17,165 nt of DNA from an uncultured Alistipes sp. (lineage in GTDB: Bacteria > Bacteroidota > Bacteroidia > Bacteroidales > UBA932), in the NCBI GenBank assembly GCA_900544195.1, contig UQUJ01000066.1, forward strand, positions 1 to 17,165, read 5' to 3'. Made by a program: the position numbers and the translations under genes. Positions 6,615-13,761 of the stretch are shown here, one piece after another. The notes beneath the pieces were generated by a model that was not told the DNA's origin, did no database searches, and saw only the letters and a program-made list of their open reading frames with translations. The first letter of the stretch is position 1; each line of letters starts with the position of its first letter.

Positions 6615-8005
6615 TAAGGAAAACAGCAATCACCATCTTCGCCCTCGCAGCGACCTGCGCGATGGCTTACGCTCAGAAATACAAGTACGTTGACAAGACC
6701 ATCGCCGTCGTCGGCAACGAGGCGGTCATGATCTCAGACATCGAGAATGCCGTAAAAGACCGCAACGCCCAGGGTATGTCTTCGGACCGGAATGTCCGTT
6801 GTGAGGTGTTGGAGGCTATTCTTGAGTCCAAACTGTTCCTGATGCAGGCGAGGATCGACTCTCTCACGGTCAATCAGGACATGGTTGAAAGCAGCCTCTC
6901 CCAGCAGGCGGACAGGATGCTGACCTATTTGGGTGGCGAAGACAAGGTTGAGGAATATTTCGGGAAACCTCTCTACCGTCTTCGTCAGGAATGGCGCAAG
7001 CAGTACGAGGATATGAGCCTTACTCAGCAGGCGCAGCAGGAGATCATGAAGAAGATCCCGGAGATGACACCTTATGATGTCAAGGAATATCTTGACACGG
7101 TTGACGCCAAGAATCTTCCGATTGTCCCTATCAAGTACCAGCTCAGCCAGATCTGCCGTTACCCGGACCGGGAGGCGGCCAACCTGGCCGTGCGTGAGAA
7201 ACTGCTGGATCTCCGCGAGAGGATCATCAACGGGGAGAAATTCTCGACGCTCGCGCGTATATATTCAGAGGATCCCGGTAGTGCTCGTAAAGGTGGTGAG
7301 CTTGGAATGGCTTCAAAATCAATCTTCTGGCCAGTATTTTCAGATGCGGCTATGTCTCTTAAGCCGGGTGTGATCTCGCAGATTGTCGAGACTCCGGACG
7401 GATTCCACATCATCGAAGTCATTGAGAAGAAGGGCGACATGTTCAACGCCCGCCACATTCTCATGAAGCCTAAGTACACGGATGAGGACAGAGAGAAAGC
7501 CTTCAAGACGCTGGACAGTCTCCGCACCGAGATCAACAACAACGCCGTGTCTTTCAGGATGGCGGCCAATTTTTACTCGCAGGATCCTGCCACCAAGACC
7601 AACGGCGGTCAGATGTCCGATCCGAACACCGGCTCCGCCTACTTCGAGATCGACCAGCTAAAGCCGGAAGACTATCTGGCCATCAAGGATTTGAAGGAGG
7701 GAGAGATCTCCGAGCCGGTGGAATCCACGGACAATGACGGACGTCAGGATCAGGTCAAGGACTATGTTGTCGGTAAGACCATCTACAAGATCCTCCGTGT
7801 AGATAAGATCATTCCCGCACACACTGCTTCGTTTGACGAGGATTTCAGCCAGCTTCAGGAGCAGGTCCGTCAGGACAAGCAAATGAAGGCTATTGATGAA
7901 TTCCTTGCCGGCAAGATCAAAGAGACCCACATAGTCATCGACCCTATGTTCAAGGACTGCGAGTTCCGTCGTCCGGGATGGGCGGCAAAGTTCGCTGAAG
8001 ACTGA
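6611..8005 (+). CDS. surA: Periplasmic chaperone / peptidyl-prolyl cis-trans isomerase SurA-like, two parvulin domains
   Basis: The protein is a periplasmic parvulin-type isomerase and chaperone for outer-membrane proteins. A signal peptide ends at about A-Y-A-Q (residue 22). The SurA N-terminal helical domain spans about 27-165. Parvulin domain 1 spans about 175-272, with F-S-T-L-A-R-I-Y-S-E-D-P, the K-G-G-E-L-G loop and T-P-D-G-F-H-I-I-E-V. Parvulin domain 2 spans about 279-398, with A-R-H-I-L and N-G-G-Q-M but a longer, less regular C-terminal half. Total length is 464 residues, near that of classical SurA. It is translationally coupled on both sides: it overlaps the previous stop by four bases and shares one base with the next start (TGATG at 8003-8007). 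That fits joint expression with the OstA/LptA-like protein downstream. Confidence 0.93.
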   Translation: MIRKTAITIFALAATCAMAYAQKYKYVDKTIAVVGNEAVMISDIENAVKDRNAQGMSSDRNVRCEVLEAILESKLFLMQARIDSLTVNQDMVESSLSQQADRMLTYLGGEDKVEEYFGKPLYRLRQEWRKQYEDMSLTQQAQQEIMKKIPEMTPYDVKEYLDTVDAKNLPIVPIKYQLSQICRYPDREAANLAVREKLLDLRERIINGEKFSTLARIYSEDPGSARKGGELGMASKSIFWPVFSDAAMSLKPGVISQIVETPDGFHIIEVIEKKGDMFNARHILMKPKYTDEDREKAFKTLDSLRTEINNNAVSFRMAANFYSQDPATKTNGGQMSDPNTGSAYFEIDQLKPEDYLAIKDLKEGEISEPVESTDNDGRQDQVKDYVVGKTIYKILRVDKIIPAHTASFDEDFSQLQEQVRQDKQMKAIDEFLAGKIKETHIVIDPMFKDCEFRRPGWAAKFAED

Positions 8006-10791
8006 TGCTCGCGAGACGTCTGGCATATTCATTACTGCTTCTGCTGATGTCGTTCAGCCTTTCCGCCCAGAACTCTGAGCGGCGAGACAGTCTTGTGCGT
8101 CTTCTTGGCTGTGACGAGCTGCAGCAGGTTGAGGAATATGGCCAAAGCTACAGAAAGGCTTTGGGGCATGCCCGTTTCGAGCACAATTCTACCCTGCTGA
8201 TCTGTGACACCGCATTGTGGAATGTGAACCAGAACGTGATCAACGCATTCGGCAACGTCCAGATCATCCAGAACAACACCGTGCTGAGCAGCGAGAGCCT
8301 GGATTACCTTATCGATCAGAGTCTGGCGCAGTTCCGAGGCGCGTTGGTCCAGCTTCGCGACAAGGACGGCAACACGCTGAGAACCACGGATCTGGACTAT
8401 AACACCAAAGACAGTGTGGCCGTGTTCCGTGGCGGTGGAGCCTTGCGGGACAAAGACGGACAGATCATCGAGAGCGATGACGGTTGCTATTACTCCAAAC
8501 TCAAGACATTCACTTTCACGAACAATGTCAACATGTACACGGACTCCATCTTCGTGAAGACTGATGACTTGAACTACAACACAGGTACCAACATCGCTGT
8601 TTTCGGAACAGGCACCAACGCGTGGCGGGACAACAATATGCTTTCCTCGATGGCCGGCGTCTATGAACGGAATCTGGAGAAGTTCACGTTCACCCGCAAT
8701 GTCCATCTTCTCACCGAGAATCAGGAGGCCTGGGCTGACACCCTTGTTTACTATAGAACTCCGAACAATGTCGAGATGTTCGGTAACGTGGAACTGCTGG
8801 ACACAACCCGCAATGTGGCGGCAGTGGCTGGCTACATGCAGTATATTGACTCCCTGTCATTCATCAAGATGACGAGAGACCCTGCTGTGATCGCCATCAG
8901 TGAACAAGGTGAAAAGAGAGACACCGCCTACATCGGAGCCGACACGTTGATCATCAGGACAATCCCGAAATGTGAGGTGGATTCCTCCGAGGTCGCCAAT
9001 TCTCAGGCGCGTCTGAAAGAGATAAATGTCGATCCGATCACTGAATATCGCCGCAAGGCTGCCGAGGCTGCCCGTGCCGCCGCCGAAGAAGCCCGGAAGA
9101 AGATGGAGGAGGAAGACCCTAATGCTGCCGGCGCCGCTGTCGGAAAACGTGGCCTGAGCAAGCAGAATCTTCCCGCACCGTGGGATGATGTCATTGAATA
9201 TGAACCACCTCTCTGGTCGTTCTCCGCCATTGACACTACCCGGTCGAAGACGATCGCGGTCATACCCGACACGACCAAAGCAAATGCCCTTGTGGTGGTA
9301 CAGGACACGACCAAAGTGCACAATCCGGTCACTGAGCCTGTCGAAGTGACCGCTCCCAAAGACTCTCTGTCCGTTCCTACAGACTCTCTGTCCGTTCCTG
9401 CAGACTCTCTGACTGTTCCTACAGACTCTCTGTCCGTCCCGACAGATTCCCTTGCGATGCCGACCGACTCACTGGCCGCGGCCGATTCTCTTGCCATGAC
9501 CCCCAAAGATTCCACCAAGATAAGCTTCATCTACGGAATCCACAATGTAAAGGTCTTCCGGAATGACATGCAGGTCGTGTGCGACTCCTTGGCCTACACG
9601 GACTTGGACTCTCTTATCCGTCTTTACAAGACCCCTATTGTCTGGAACGAGACAAAGCATCAGTACACTGCTGACAGCATAACTGTCATCGTGAAGAACC
9701 AATCCCTCGACCGGGCAAGCCTCATGTCCAACGCATTCATCATCGTGCAGGAGGACACCTTGTCCTACGACCAGATCAGGGGAACTGAGATGATGGCCTA
9801 TTTTGACAGCACAGGCACCTTGAGGAGATTCGATTCCATGGGAGGCGCTTCGGGTCTTTTCTTCATTGAGGAGAACGGAACCCTTGCGACTGTCAACAAG
9901 TTTGAATCCAAGATGTTGACAGCCACATTGAAGAACGGTAACGTTCAGGATCTTAACTATTTTGATGCGGCAAAGAGTGACGCCTATCCTGTTGTCCAGA
10001 TGAAGAAGGACGAGAAAATCCTCAAGGGTTTTGACTGGCGTCCGGAGAAGCGTCCGAAAGGGCCGGAGGACATCACCTCCTATAAGCCACGGGAGTCTCA
10101 GCGAAAGATTTACGAAGATATTCCCAGAGCGGAATTCGTTCAGACGGACACCTATTTCCCTGGCTACATGAACAGTGTCTATAAGATGTTGGCAAGTCAG
10201 GACTCCTTGAAGCGCGTCCGCAACGCTGAAAGAAAGCGTCTTGAGGCCGAGCGTGAGGCTGAGGCGGCCAGAATCGCTGACAGCCTGAAGGTGGCTGCTG
10301 ACAGTCTGGCTTTAAGGGACAGTCTGGCATTGAGAGATAGCCTTGCAGTTAAAGACAGTCTGGCACTCCGTGACAGCCTTGCGCAAAAGGACCGTCTTGC
10401 TTTGACTGACAGCCTGAAGGCGGGAACGGATTCTGTCGCCGCCATGAAATCAGATTCTCTGTCACAGGATCCTACCGCATTGAAGAAAGCTGAGCAGGCC
10501 AGAAAGAAAGCCGAGAGGGAAAAGGCTCGTCAGGACCGGATCGCCGCCAAGGAGGCACGCTGGGCGGAACTTGACGCCCGTGATGCCGCCAAGGCGAAGG
10601 CCAAGGAGGAAAAAGCCTTGAAGAAGAAACGCCGGAAAACTCTCAAGACCCTGGAAGCCATGGAGAAACGTCGTCAAAAAGAAGAACGGATTCTGGAACG
10701 ATATAAGGTTCAGTACGAAAAGCAGAAGGCCAGAAAAGAAGCCAAGGCCGCTCGGAAATCCGGTAAAGGGTCACTTCTACAGGCTCTGTGA
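8005..10791 (+). CDS. OstA/LptA-like LPS-transport protein with long low-complexity insert and basic C-terminal coil
   Basis: The product has 928 residues. It begins with a signal peptide (R-R-L-A-Y-S, leucine-rich core, ending S-A-Q at 22). Residues about 55-320 show repeating beta-strand units (D-L-N-Y-N-T, G-N-V-E-L-L, N-N-V-N-M-Y) typical of the OstA/LptA jellyroll that carries lipopolysaccharide across the periplasm. A disordered segment at about 330-505 interrupts it: an Ala/Glu/Arg helix, then proline- and D-T-T-rich sequence, then 7-residue D-S-L-S-V-P-T repeats. A second OstA-like stretch (D-M-Q-V-V-C-D-S-L-A-Y, about 506-700) follows. The C-terminus has a second D-S-L repeat array and a strongly basic, helical Lys/Arg/Glu tail (about 820-928). 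The domain family is clear; the length and the highly charged tail are unusual. It ends the guaB operon. Confidence 0.85.
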   Translation: MLARRLAYSLLLLLMSFSLSAQNSERRDSLVRLLGCDELQQVEEYGQSYRKALGHARFEHNSTLLICDTALWNVNQNVINAFGNVQIIQNNTVLSSESLDYLIDQSLAQFRGALVQLRDKDGNTLRTTDLDYNTKDSVAVFRGGGALRDKDGQIIESDDGCYYSKLKTFTFTNNVNMYTDSIFVKTDDLNYNTGTNIAVFGTGTNAWRDNNMLSSMAGVYERNLEKFTFTRNVHLLTENQEAWADTLVYYRTPNNVEMFGNVELLDTTRNVAAVAGYMQYIDSLSFIKMTRDPAVIAISEQGEKRDTAYIGADTLIIRTIPKCEVDSSEVANSQARLKEINVDPITEYRRKAAEAARAAAEEARKKMEEEDPNAAGAAVGKRGLSKQNLPAPWDDVIEYEPPLWSFSAIDTTRSKTIAVIPDTTKANALVVVQDTTKVHNPVTEPVEVTAPKDSLSVPTDSLSVPADSLTVPTDSLSVPTDSLAMPTDSLAAADSLAMTPKDSTKISFIYGIHNVKVFRNDMQVVCDSLAYTDLDSLIRLYKTPIVWNETKHQYTADSITVIVKNQSLDRASLMSNAFIIVQEDTLSYDQIRGTEMMAYFDSTGTLRRFDSMGGASGLFFIEENGTLATVNKFESKMLTATLKNGNVQDLNYFDAAKSDAYPVVQMKKDEKILKGFDWRPEKRPKGPEDITSYKPRESQRKIYEDIPRAEFVQTDTYFPGYMNSVYKMLASQDSLKRVRNAERKRLEAEREAEAARIADSLKVAADSLALRDSLALRDSLAVKDSLALRDSLAQKDRLALTDSLKAGTDSVAAMKSDSLSQDPTALKKAEQARKKAEREKARQDRIAAKEARWAELDARDAAKAKAKEEKALKKKRRKTLKTLEAMEKRRQKEERILERYKVQYEKQKARKEAKAARKSGKGSLLQAL
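9327..9351 (+). repeat. CTGAGCCTGTCGAAG palindromic repeat, single unit inside the OstA-like gene
   Basis: A single repeat unit has 7-base self-complementary ends (GGTCACT with AGTGACC) around an 11-base loop. It is read as P-V-T-E-P-V-E-V-T, residues 441-449, in the same frame as the copies in dacB and the radical SAM gene. It sits directly before the D-S-L-S-V-P-T array. Confidence 0.85.
9361..9504 (+). repeat. In-frame tandem 21-base repeats (D-S-L-S-V-P-T units)
   Basis: About five 7-residue units and two degenerate ones (residues 453-500) follow one another, each roughly 21 bases with GACTCTCTGTCCGTTCCTAC as the best-preserved form. Near-identity at DNA level in the first four suggests recent copy-number change by slippage or recombination. 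Confidence 0.85.
10279..10437 (+). repeat. Second in-frame D-S-L repeat array (D-S-L-A-L-R units)
   Basis: Residues 759-811 consist of about nine units of six to eight residues beginning D-S-L, with alternating Ala/Leu/Lys/Arg. The DNA copies are more divergent than those in the first array. The segment is predicted to be disordered or a linker to the basic C-terminal tail. Confidence 0.8.
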
Positions 10792-10841
10792 CCATGATAT
10801 TTCCAGTCGCTTGGATTGTCGAAGCTCCAAGTCAAAAGAAT

Positions 10842-10870
10842 AAGGACTGACCTGAAGGCCAGTCCTTTTA
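10842..10870 (+). terminator. Intrinsic terminator closing the guaB operon
   Basis: AAGGACTG (10842-10849) pairs perfectly with CAGTCCTT (10860-10867) around a 10-base loop that can itself pair (CCT with AGG). T residues follow. The minus-strand version is also followed by a T-rich run, so the hairpin could serve the convergent threonine dehydrogenase gene too. The surrounding gap (10792-10955) is otherwise AT-rich, with a 9-base inverted repeat TTGTTTGAA / TTCAAACAA at 10914-10922 and 10945-10953 next to that gene's stop. Confidence 0.75.
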
Positions 10871-10955
10871 TCCTTTATAATAGAGTCTCTTCTTAGAATC
10901 TGTTTTGAATTGTTTGTTTGAAGTTTTTTCACCTCAAAGAACATTTCAAACAATT

Positions 10956-11909
10956 TTAGAGAAGTTTCTTCTTGAGAGCGTCAATCATGTCCACCGTCAT
11001 GGTCTCCAGATCGTATGATGGAGTCCAGCCCCACTCCTCGCGGGCGCAGGAATCATCCATCTTGTCCGGCCACGAATCAGCGATCGCCTGACGAACAGGA
11101 TCCACCTCATAGCGCATCTTGAATTCAGGAATATGTTCCTGAATCTTGTGGTAGATGATCTCCGGATCAAAACTCATGGATGCGATGTTGAATGAGTTGC
11201 GGTGCTTCAGCCTGGAAGGATCCGCGTTCATGATGTCCACCGCCGCTTTCAGGGCATCAGGCATGTACATCATGTCCATGAAAGTGCCCGCCGCGATAGG
11301 GCAGACGAATTCCTCGCCTTTGACAGCGGCGTAATAGATTTCGACAGCATAGTCTGTTGTGCCTCCGCCTGGAAGCGTCACATTGGAGATCAATCCAGGA
11401 AATCTCACAGAGCGCGTGTCAACCCCGTACTTGGTGTGATAGTAGTCGCTGAGCAGTTCCGTGGCCACCTTTGTCACTCCGTACATCGAACGAGGTCTCT
11501 GCAGGGTGTCCTGAGGCGTGTTCTGGTGCGGGGTCTCCGGGCCGAACGAACCGATTGATGAAGGAGTGAACACGGCGACATTGTTCTCGCGGGCGATCTC
11601 AAGAATATTCATGAGTCCGTCTATCTGGATGTGCCATGCCAGTTGCGGCTTCCTTTCAGCGACAGCGGAGAGCAGGGCCGCCAGATTGTAGATTGTGTCG
11701 ATGTTGTACTTCTTCACGATGCCCAGAAGCTGTTCACCATTGCAGACGTCAGCCTCCTCGGCAGGCCCGCTTTCAAGCAGAACACCCTTTGGTTCAGCAC
11801 CTTTGATGTAGCCGGCAACAACATTGCCCTCCGGGTACATATTCCTGATTTTCATTGTCAGTTCCGAACCGATCTGGCCGGTCGAACCTATCACAAGTAC
11901 ATTTTTCAT
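10956..11909 (-). CDS. tdh: L-threonine 3-dehydrogenase, short-chain (epimerase-like) type
   Basis: The enzyme oxidises L-threonine to 2-amino-3-ketobutyrate with NAD+ in the cytosol. The 317-residue protein is an extended short-chain dehydrogenase. It has the NAD-binding G-S-T-G-Q-I-G (8-14), the catalytic Y-G-V-T-K with Tyr143 and Lys147, and Ser117/118. Several stretches mark the threonine dehydrogenase branch rather than UDP-sugar epimerases: T-L-Q-R-P-R-S-M-Y-G-V (135-145), P-G-G-G-T-T-D-Y-A (180-188), and the C-terminal D-P-V-R-Q-A-I-A-D-S-W-P with E-W-G-W, all close to what I recall of animal and bacterial members. It is divergent from the 2-amino-3-ketobutyrate CoA ligase gene, which takes its product, and this strongly supports the call. 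The symbol tdh is by function; it is not homologous to the zinc-dependent E. coli enzyme. Confidence 0.93.
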   Translation of the reverse strand: MKNVLVIGSTGQIGSELTMKIRNMYPEGNVVAGYIKGAEPKGVLLESGPAEEADVCNGEQLLGIVKKYNIDTIYNLAALLSAVAERKPQLAWHIQIDGLMNILEIARENNVAVFTPSSIGSFGPETPHQNTPQDTLQRPRSMYGVTKVATELLSDYYHTKYGVDTRSVRFPGLISNVTLPGGGTTDYAVEIYYAAVKGEEFVCPIAAGTFMDMMYMPDALKAAVDIMNADPSRLKHRNSFNIASMSFDPEIIYHKIQEHIPEFKMRYEVDPVRQAIADSWPDKMDDSCAREEWGWTPSYDLETMTVDMIDALKKKLL

Positions 11910-11944
11910 TGCGGATCGCTTGTTTATTGCTAAATTAGCAAGTG

Positions 11945-11952
11945 CAAATTTA
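11945..11952 (-). promoter_or_regulatory. Putative -7 box (TAAATTTG) for the threonine dehydrogenase gene
   Basis: An exact TAnnTTTG match reads on the minus strand. It would start transcription near 11939, about 30 bases before the ATG at 11909. The -33 box is not clear. Confidence 0.5.
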
Positions 11953-12014
11953 CATTATTTTCCGAGATATGGTCTTAATAATGTCAAAATCTAAACATTT
12001 TTCTCAAAAATTGA

Positions 12015-12022
12015 TATATTTG
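12015..12022 (+). promoter_or_regulatory. Putative -7 box (TATATTTG) for kbl
   Basis: An exact TAnnTTTG match would start transcription near 12028, leaving a leader of about 33 bases before the ATG at 12061. The two divergent -7 boxes in this 151-base gap lie 62 bases apart, leaving AT-rich room for a shared regulator, but I see no obvious operator. Confidence 0.55.
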
Positions 12023-12060
12023 TCAGTGCGAAATCGAAACGTTTTAAAAACTTATCAGAT

Positions 12061-13251
12061 ATGTACGGAAAATTCCAGGAACATCTAAAGGCAGAGCTGG
12101 CCTCCATCAAGGAAGCCGGACTCTACAAGAACGAGAGAAACATCGCCTCCGCCCAGTCCGCCGAGATTACCCTTCAGGACGGCAGCAAGGCCCTTAACTT
12201 CTGCGCCAACAACTATCTTGGACTCGCTGACTCTCCAAGACTCATCGAAGCTGCAAAGAAGGCTATGGACGAAAGGGGATTCGGAATGTCCTCTGTGCGT
12301 TTCATCTGCGGAACCCAGGATCTTCACAAGGAACTTGAGGCTGCCGTCTCAGACTTCTTCCACACAGAGGACACCATCCTCTACGCATCCTGCTTTGATG
12401 CCAACGGTGGAGTGTTCGAGCCTCTCCTCACCGCTGACGACGCCATCATTTCCGACTCTTTGAACCACGCTTCTATCATCGATGGCGTGCGTCTGTGCAA
12501 GGCTGTCCGCTACCGCTACGCCAATGCGGACATGGCCGACCTTGAGCGCTGCCTCCAGGAGGCCCAGGCCCAGAGGTTCCGCATCATCTGCACGGACGGA
12601 GTCTTCTCGATGGACGGCAACGTGGCTCCGATGGACAGGATCTGCGAGCTGGCCGAGAAATATGACGCGCTCGTGATGGTTGACGAAAGCCACTCCGCCG
12701 GAGTTGTCGGCAAGACCGGCCACGGAGTCGCCGAGCAGTATGACTGCTATGGCCGCATCGACATATTCACAGGCACTCTCGGAAAGGCATTCGGAGGCAC
12801 CGTCGGCGGATTCACCACCGGCCGCAAGGAGATCATCGATATGCTCCGCCAGCGCTCCCGTCCTTATCTCTTCTCCAACTCTCTGCCGCCGATGATCGTG
12901 GCCGCCGGCATCGAGATGTTCAAGATGCTGAAAGAGAGCAACGAGCTTCACGACCGCCAGCAGGAGAACGTGAACTACTTCCGTGACAAGATGTTGGCCG
13001 CCGGCTTCGACATCAAGCCGACCCAGAGCGCCATCTGTGCCGTGATGCTCTACGACGCACCTCTGTCCCAGAAGTTCGCCGCCAAGATGGCCGAGGAAGG
13101 AATATTCGTGACCGGGTTCTACTATCCGGTTGTCCCGAAAGGCCAGGCCCGCATCCGTGTCCAGCTCTCCGCCGCCCACAAGCGCGAGCACCTCGACAAG
13201 GCCATCGCCGCCTTCATCAAGGTCGGCAAGGAACTCGGAGTGATCAAATAA
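12061..13251 (+). CDS. kbl: 2-amino-3-ketobutyrate CoA ligase (glycine C-acetyltransferase)
   Basis: This pyridoxal-phosphate enzyme splits 2-amino-3-ketobutyrate with CoA into glycine and acetyl-CoA. The 396-residue product has the usual length. The PLP lysine is Lys242 in T-L-G-K-A-F-G-G. The ring-contacting Asp208 lies in V-D-E-S-H-S-A-G, and His136 lies in S-L-N-H-A-S. F-G-M-S-S-V-R-F-I-C-G-T-Q (74-86) and N-N-Y-L-G-L favour KBL over the related BioF and HemA within the alpha-oxoamine synthase family. The neighbouring divergent threonine dehydrogenase makes its substrate, so the two form the complete two-step threonine-to-glycine route. Confidence 0.96.
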   Translation: MYGKFQEHLKAELASIKEAGLYKNERNIASAQSAEITLQDGSKALNFCANNYLGLADSPRLIEAAKKAMDERGFGMSSVRFICGTQDLHKELEAAVSDFFHTEDTILYASCFDANGGVFEPLLTADDAIISDSLNHASIIDGVRLCKAVRYRYANADMADLERCLQEAQAQRFRIICTDGVFSMDGNVAPMDRICELAEKYDALVMVDESHSAGVVGKTGHGVAEQYDCYGRIDIFTGTLGKAFGGTVGGFTTGRKEIIDMLRQRSRPYLFSNSLPPMIVAAGIEMFKMLKESNELHDRQQENVNYFRDKMLAAGFDIKPTQSAICAVMLYDAPLSQKFAAKMAEEGIFVTGFYYPVVPKGQARIRVQLSAAHKREHLDKAIAAFIKVGKELGVIK

Positions 13252-13291
13252 CCTTTCTTTGAATATCCCGACGGTCTCCCTGAGCCTCCCT

Positions 13292-13358
13292 CGTCGCTTC
13301 GATAGGCTCCGCGACCAACTGAAACCAAAGCCCAGGATGCTGAGCCTGTCGAAGCGCC
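13292..13358 (+). repeat. CTGAGCCTGTCGAAG palindromic repeat, degenerate inverted pair after kbl
   Basis: The left unit at 13294-13315 reads TCGCTTCGATAGGCTCCGCG and the right unit at 13338-13356 reads TGCTGAGCCTGTCGAAGCG. The right unit is nested in a longer stem: CCAAAGCCC (13325-13333) pairs with GGGCTTTTGG (13361-13370) with one bulged base. That structure might terminate kbl transcription, but no U run follows. Confidence 0.75.
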
Positions 13359-13458
13359 CGGGGCTTTTGGCTTACCTTTAGCTGTACTATAAGGACTAAT
13401 GACGCCACGACTGCAACCGCGGTCGAAGCGCCTAGGGCTTTTGGCTTACCTTTAGCTG
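13348..13458 (+). repeat. 37-base direct repeat, two copies at a 74-base period
   Basis: Copies at 13348-13384 and 13422-13458 differ at two positions (CCGG versus CTAG in the middle). Each begins with the GTCGAAGCG end of the palindromic repeat and continues into GGGCTTTTGGCTTACCTTTA. The 37 bases between the copies are unrelated. Confidence 0.85.
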
Positions 13459-13517
13459 AAGATCAAGGCAGTCCCTGAGCCAACGGTGCGCTGAGCTTGC
13501 CGAAGTCTCAAAGGGGG

Positions 13518-13626
13518 AGACTGTCTTAAAAGTAAAAGTACCCCCAGTGAGGATAGAAAATTCGTTGTCGCCCCTGTATAGGGGGTACAGACTTTTCTAC
13601 TCTCGCCGAGACTTTTCAGACAGTCT
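13518..13626. mobile_element. MITE-like element with nested inverted repeats
   Basis: The 16-base ends AGACTGTCTTAAAAGT (13518-13533) and ACTTTTCAGACAGTCT (13611-13626) are inverted repeats with one mismatch. Runs of G flank both sides (13513-13517 and 13627-13632), possibly a 5-base target duplication. Inside is a second perfect inverted repeat, GTACCCCC (13538-13545) with GGGGGTAC (13581-13588). At 109 bases with no coding capacity it looks like a non-autonomous insertion-sequence derivative. The ends resemble the AGACTGTC-type termini I associate with some insertion sequences of Bacteroidota, but I cannot verify a family. Confidence 0.6.
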
Positions 13627-13684
13627 GGGGGGCGAGGGAGTGCGCCTGCGTGGCGTTTAATTGCTTAGTAACCAATAAAATAAA

Positions 13685-13720
13685 CATTCTCGTGGTTCGG
13701 TTTTGTCCACCACGAGAATG
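13685..13720 (-). terminator. Strong intrinsic terminator downstream of pepT
   Basis: CATTCTCGTGG (13685-13695) pairs perfectly over 11 bases with CCACGAGAATG (13710-13720) around a 14-base loop. On the minus strand the stem is followed by TTTATTTTATT, a good U tract for pepT transcripts. On the plus strand it is followed by CTTTTATT, so it may also stop read-through from kbl. Confidence 0.85.
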
Positions 13721-13731
13721 CTTTTATTGTT

Positions 13732-13749
13732 GATAACCAGTTGGTTATC
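13732..13749. repeat. 18-base palindrome GATAACCA-GT-TGGTTATC near the pepT stop
   Basis: Perfect 8-base arms surround a 2-base centre, 12 bases downstream of the pepT stop codon. A loop this small is poor for an RNA hairpin, so a protein-binding palindrome is possible, though its position at the 3' end of a gene is odd for an operator. Confidence 0.5.
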
Positions 13750-13761
13750 TGCCACGGAAAT

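Larger units (their letters stand above)
13252..13761. other. 510-base gene-free stretch between kbl and pepT rich in repeats
   Basis: No convincing gene is present. From left to right it holds a degenerate inverted repeat pair of the CTGAGCCTGTCGAAG family (13296-13356), a 37-base direct repeat at 13348-13384 and 13422-13458, a further degenerate unit near 13486-13508, a MITE-like element with 16-base inverted ends (13518-13626), a strong hairpin terminator (13685-13720) and an 18-base palindrome (13732-13749). The density of repeat debris suggests an insertion-tolerant site behind two convergent genes. Confidence 0.8.

Noticed and set aside
10803..10826. Possible further copy of the palindromic repeat after the OstA-like gene (GGATTGTCGAAGC)
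   Set aside because: Only GTCGAAG and a few flanking bases agree, so it is too degenerate to count as a copy; it might be a decayed one.
12349..13191. A 280-codon open frame on the minus strand opposite kbl
   Set aside because: It is fully inside KBL, which has an intact PLP lysine and expected length; the antisense product has no recognisable features.
13502..13720. Possible CRISPR-like or tandem array in the kbl-pepT gap
   Set aside because: Only two copies of a 37-base repeat exist at one period, the remaining signals are inverted repeats, and no cas genes are present.
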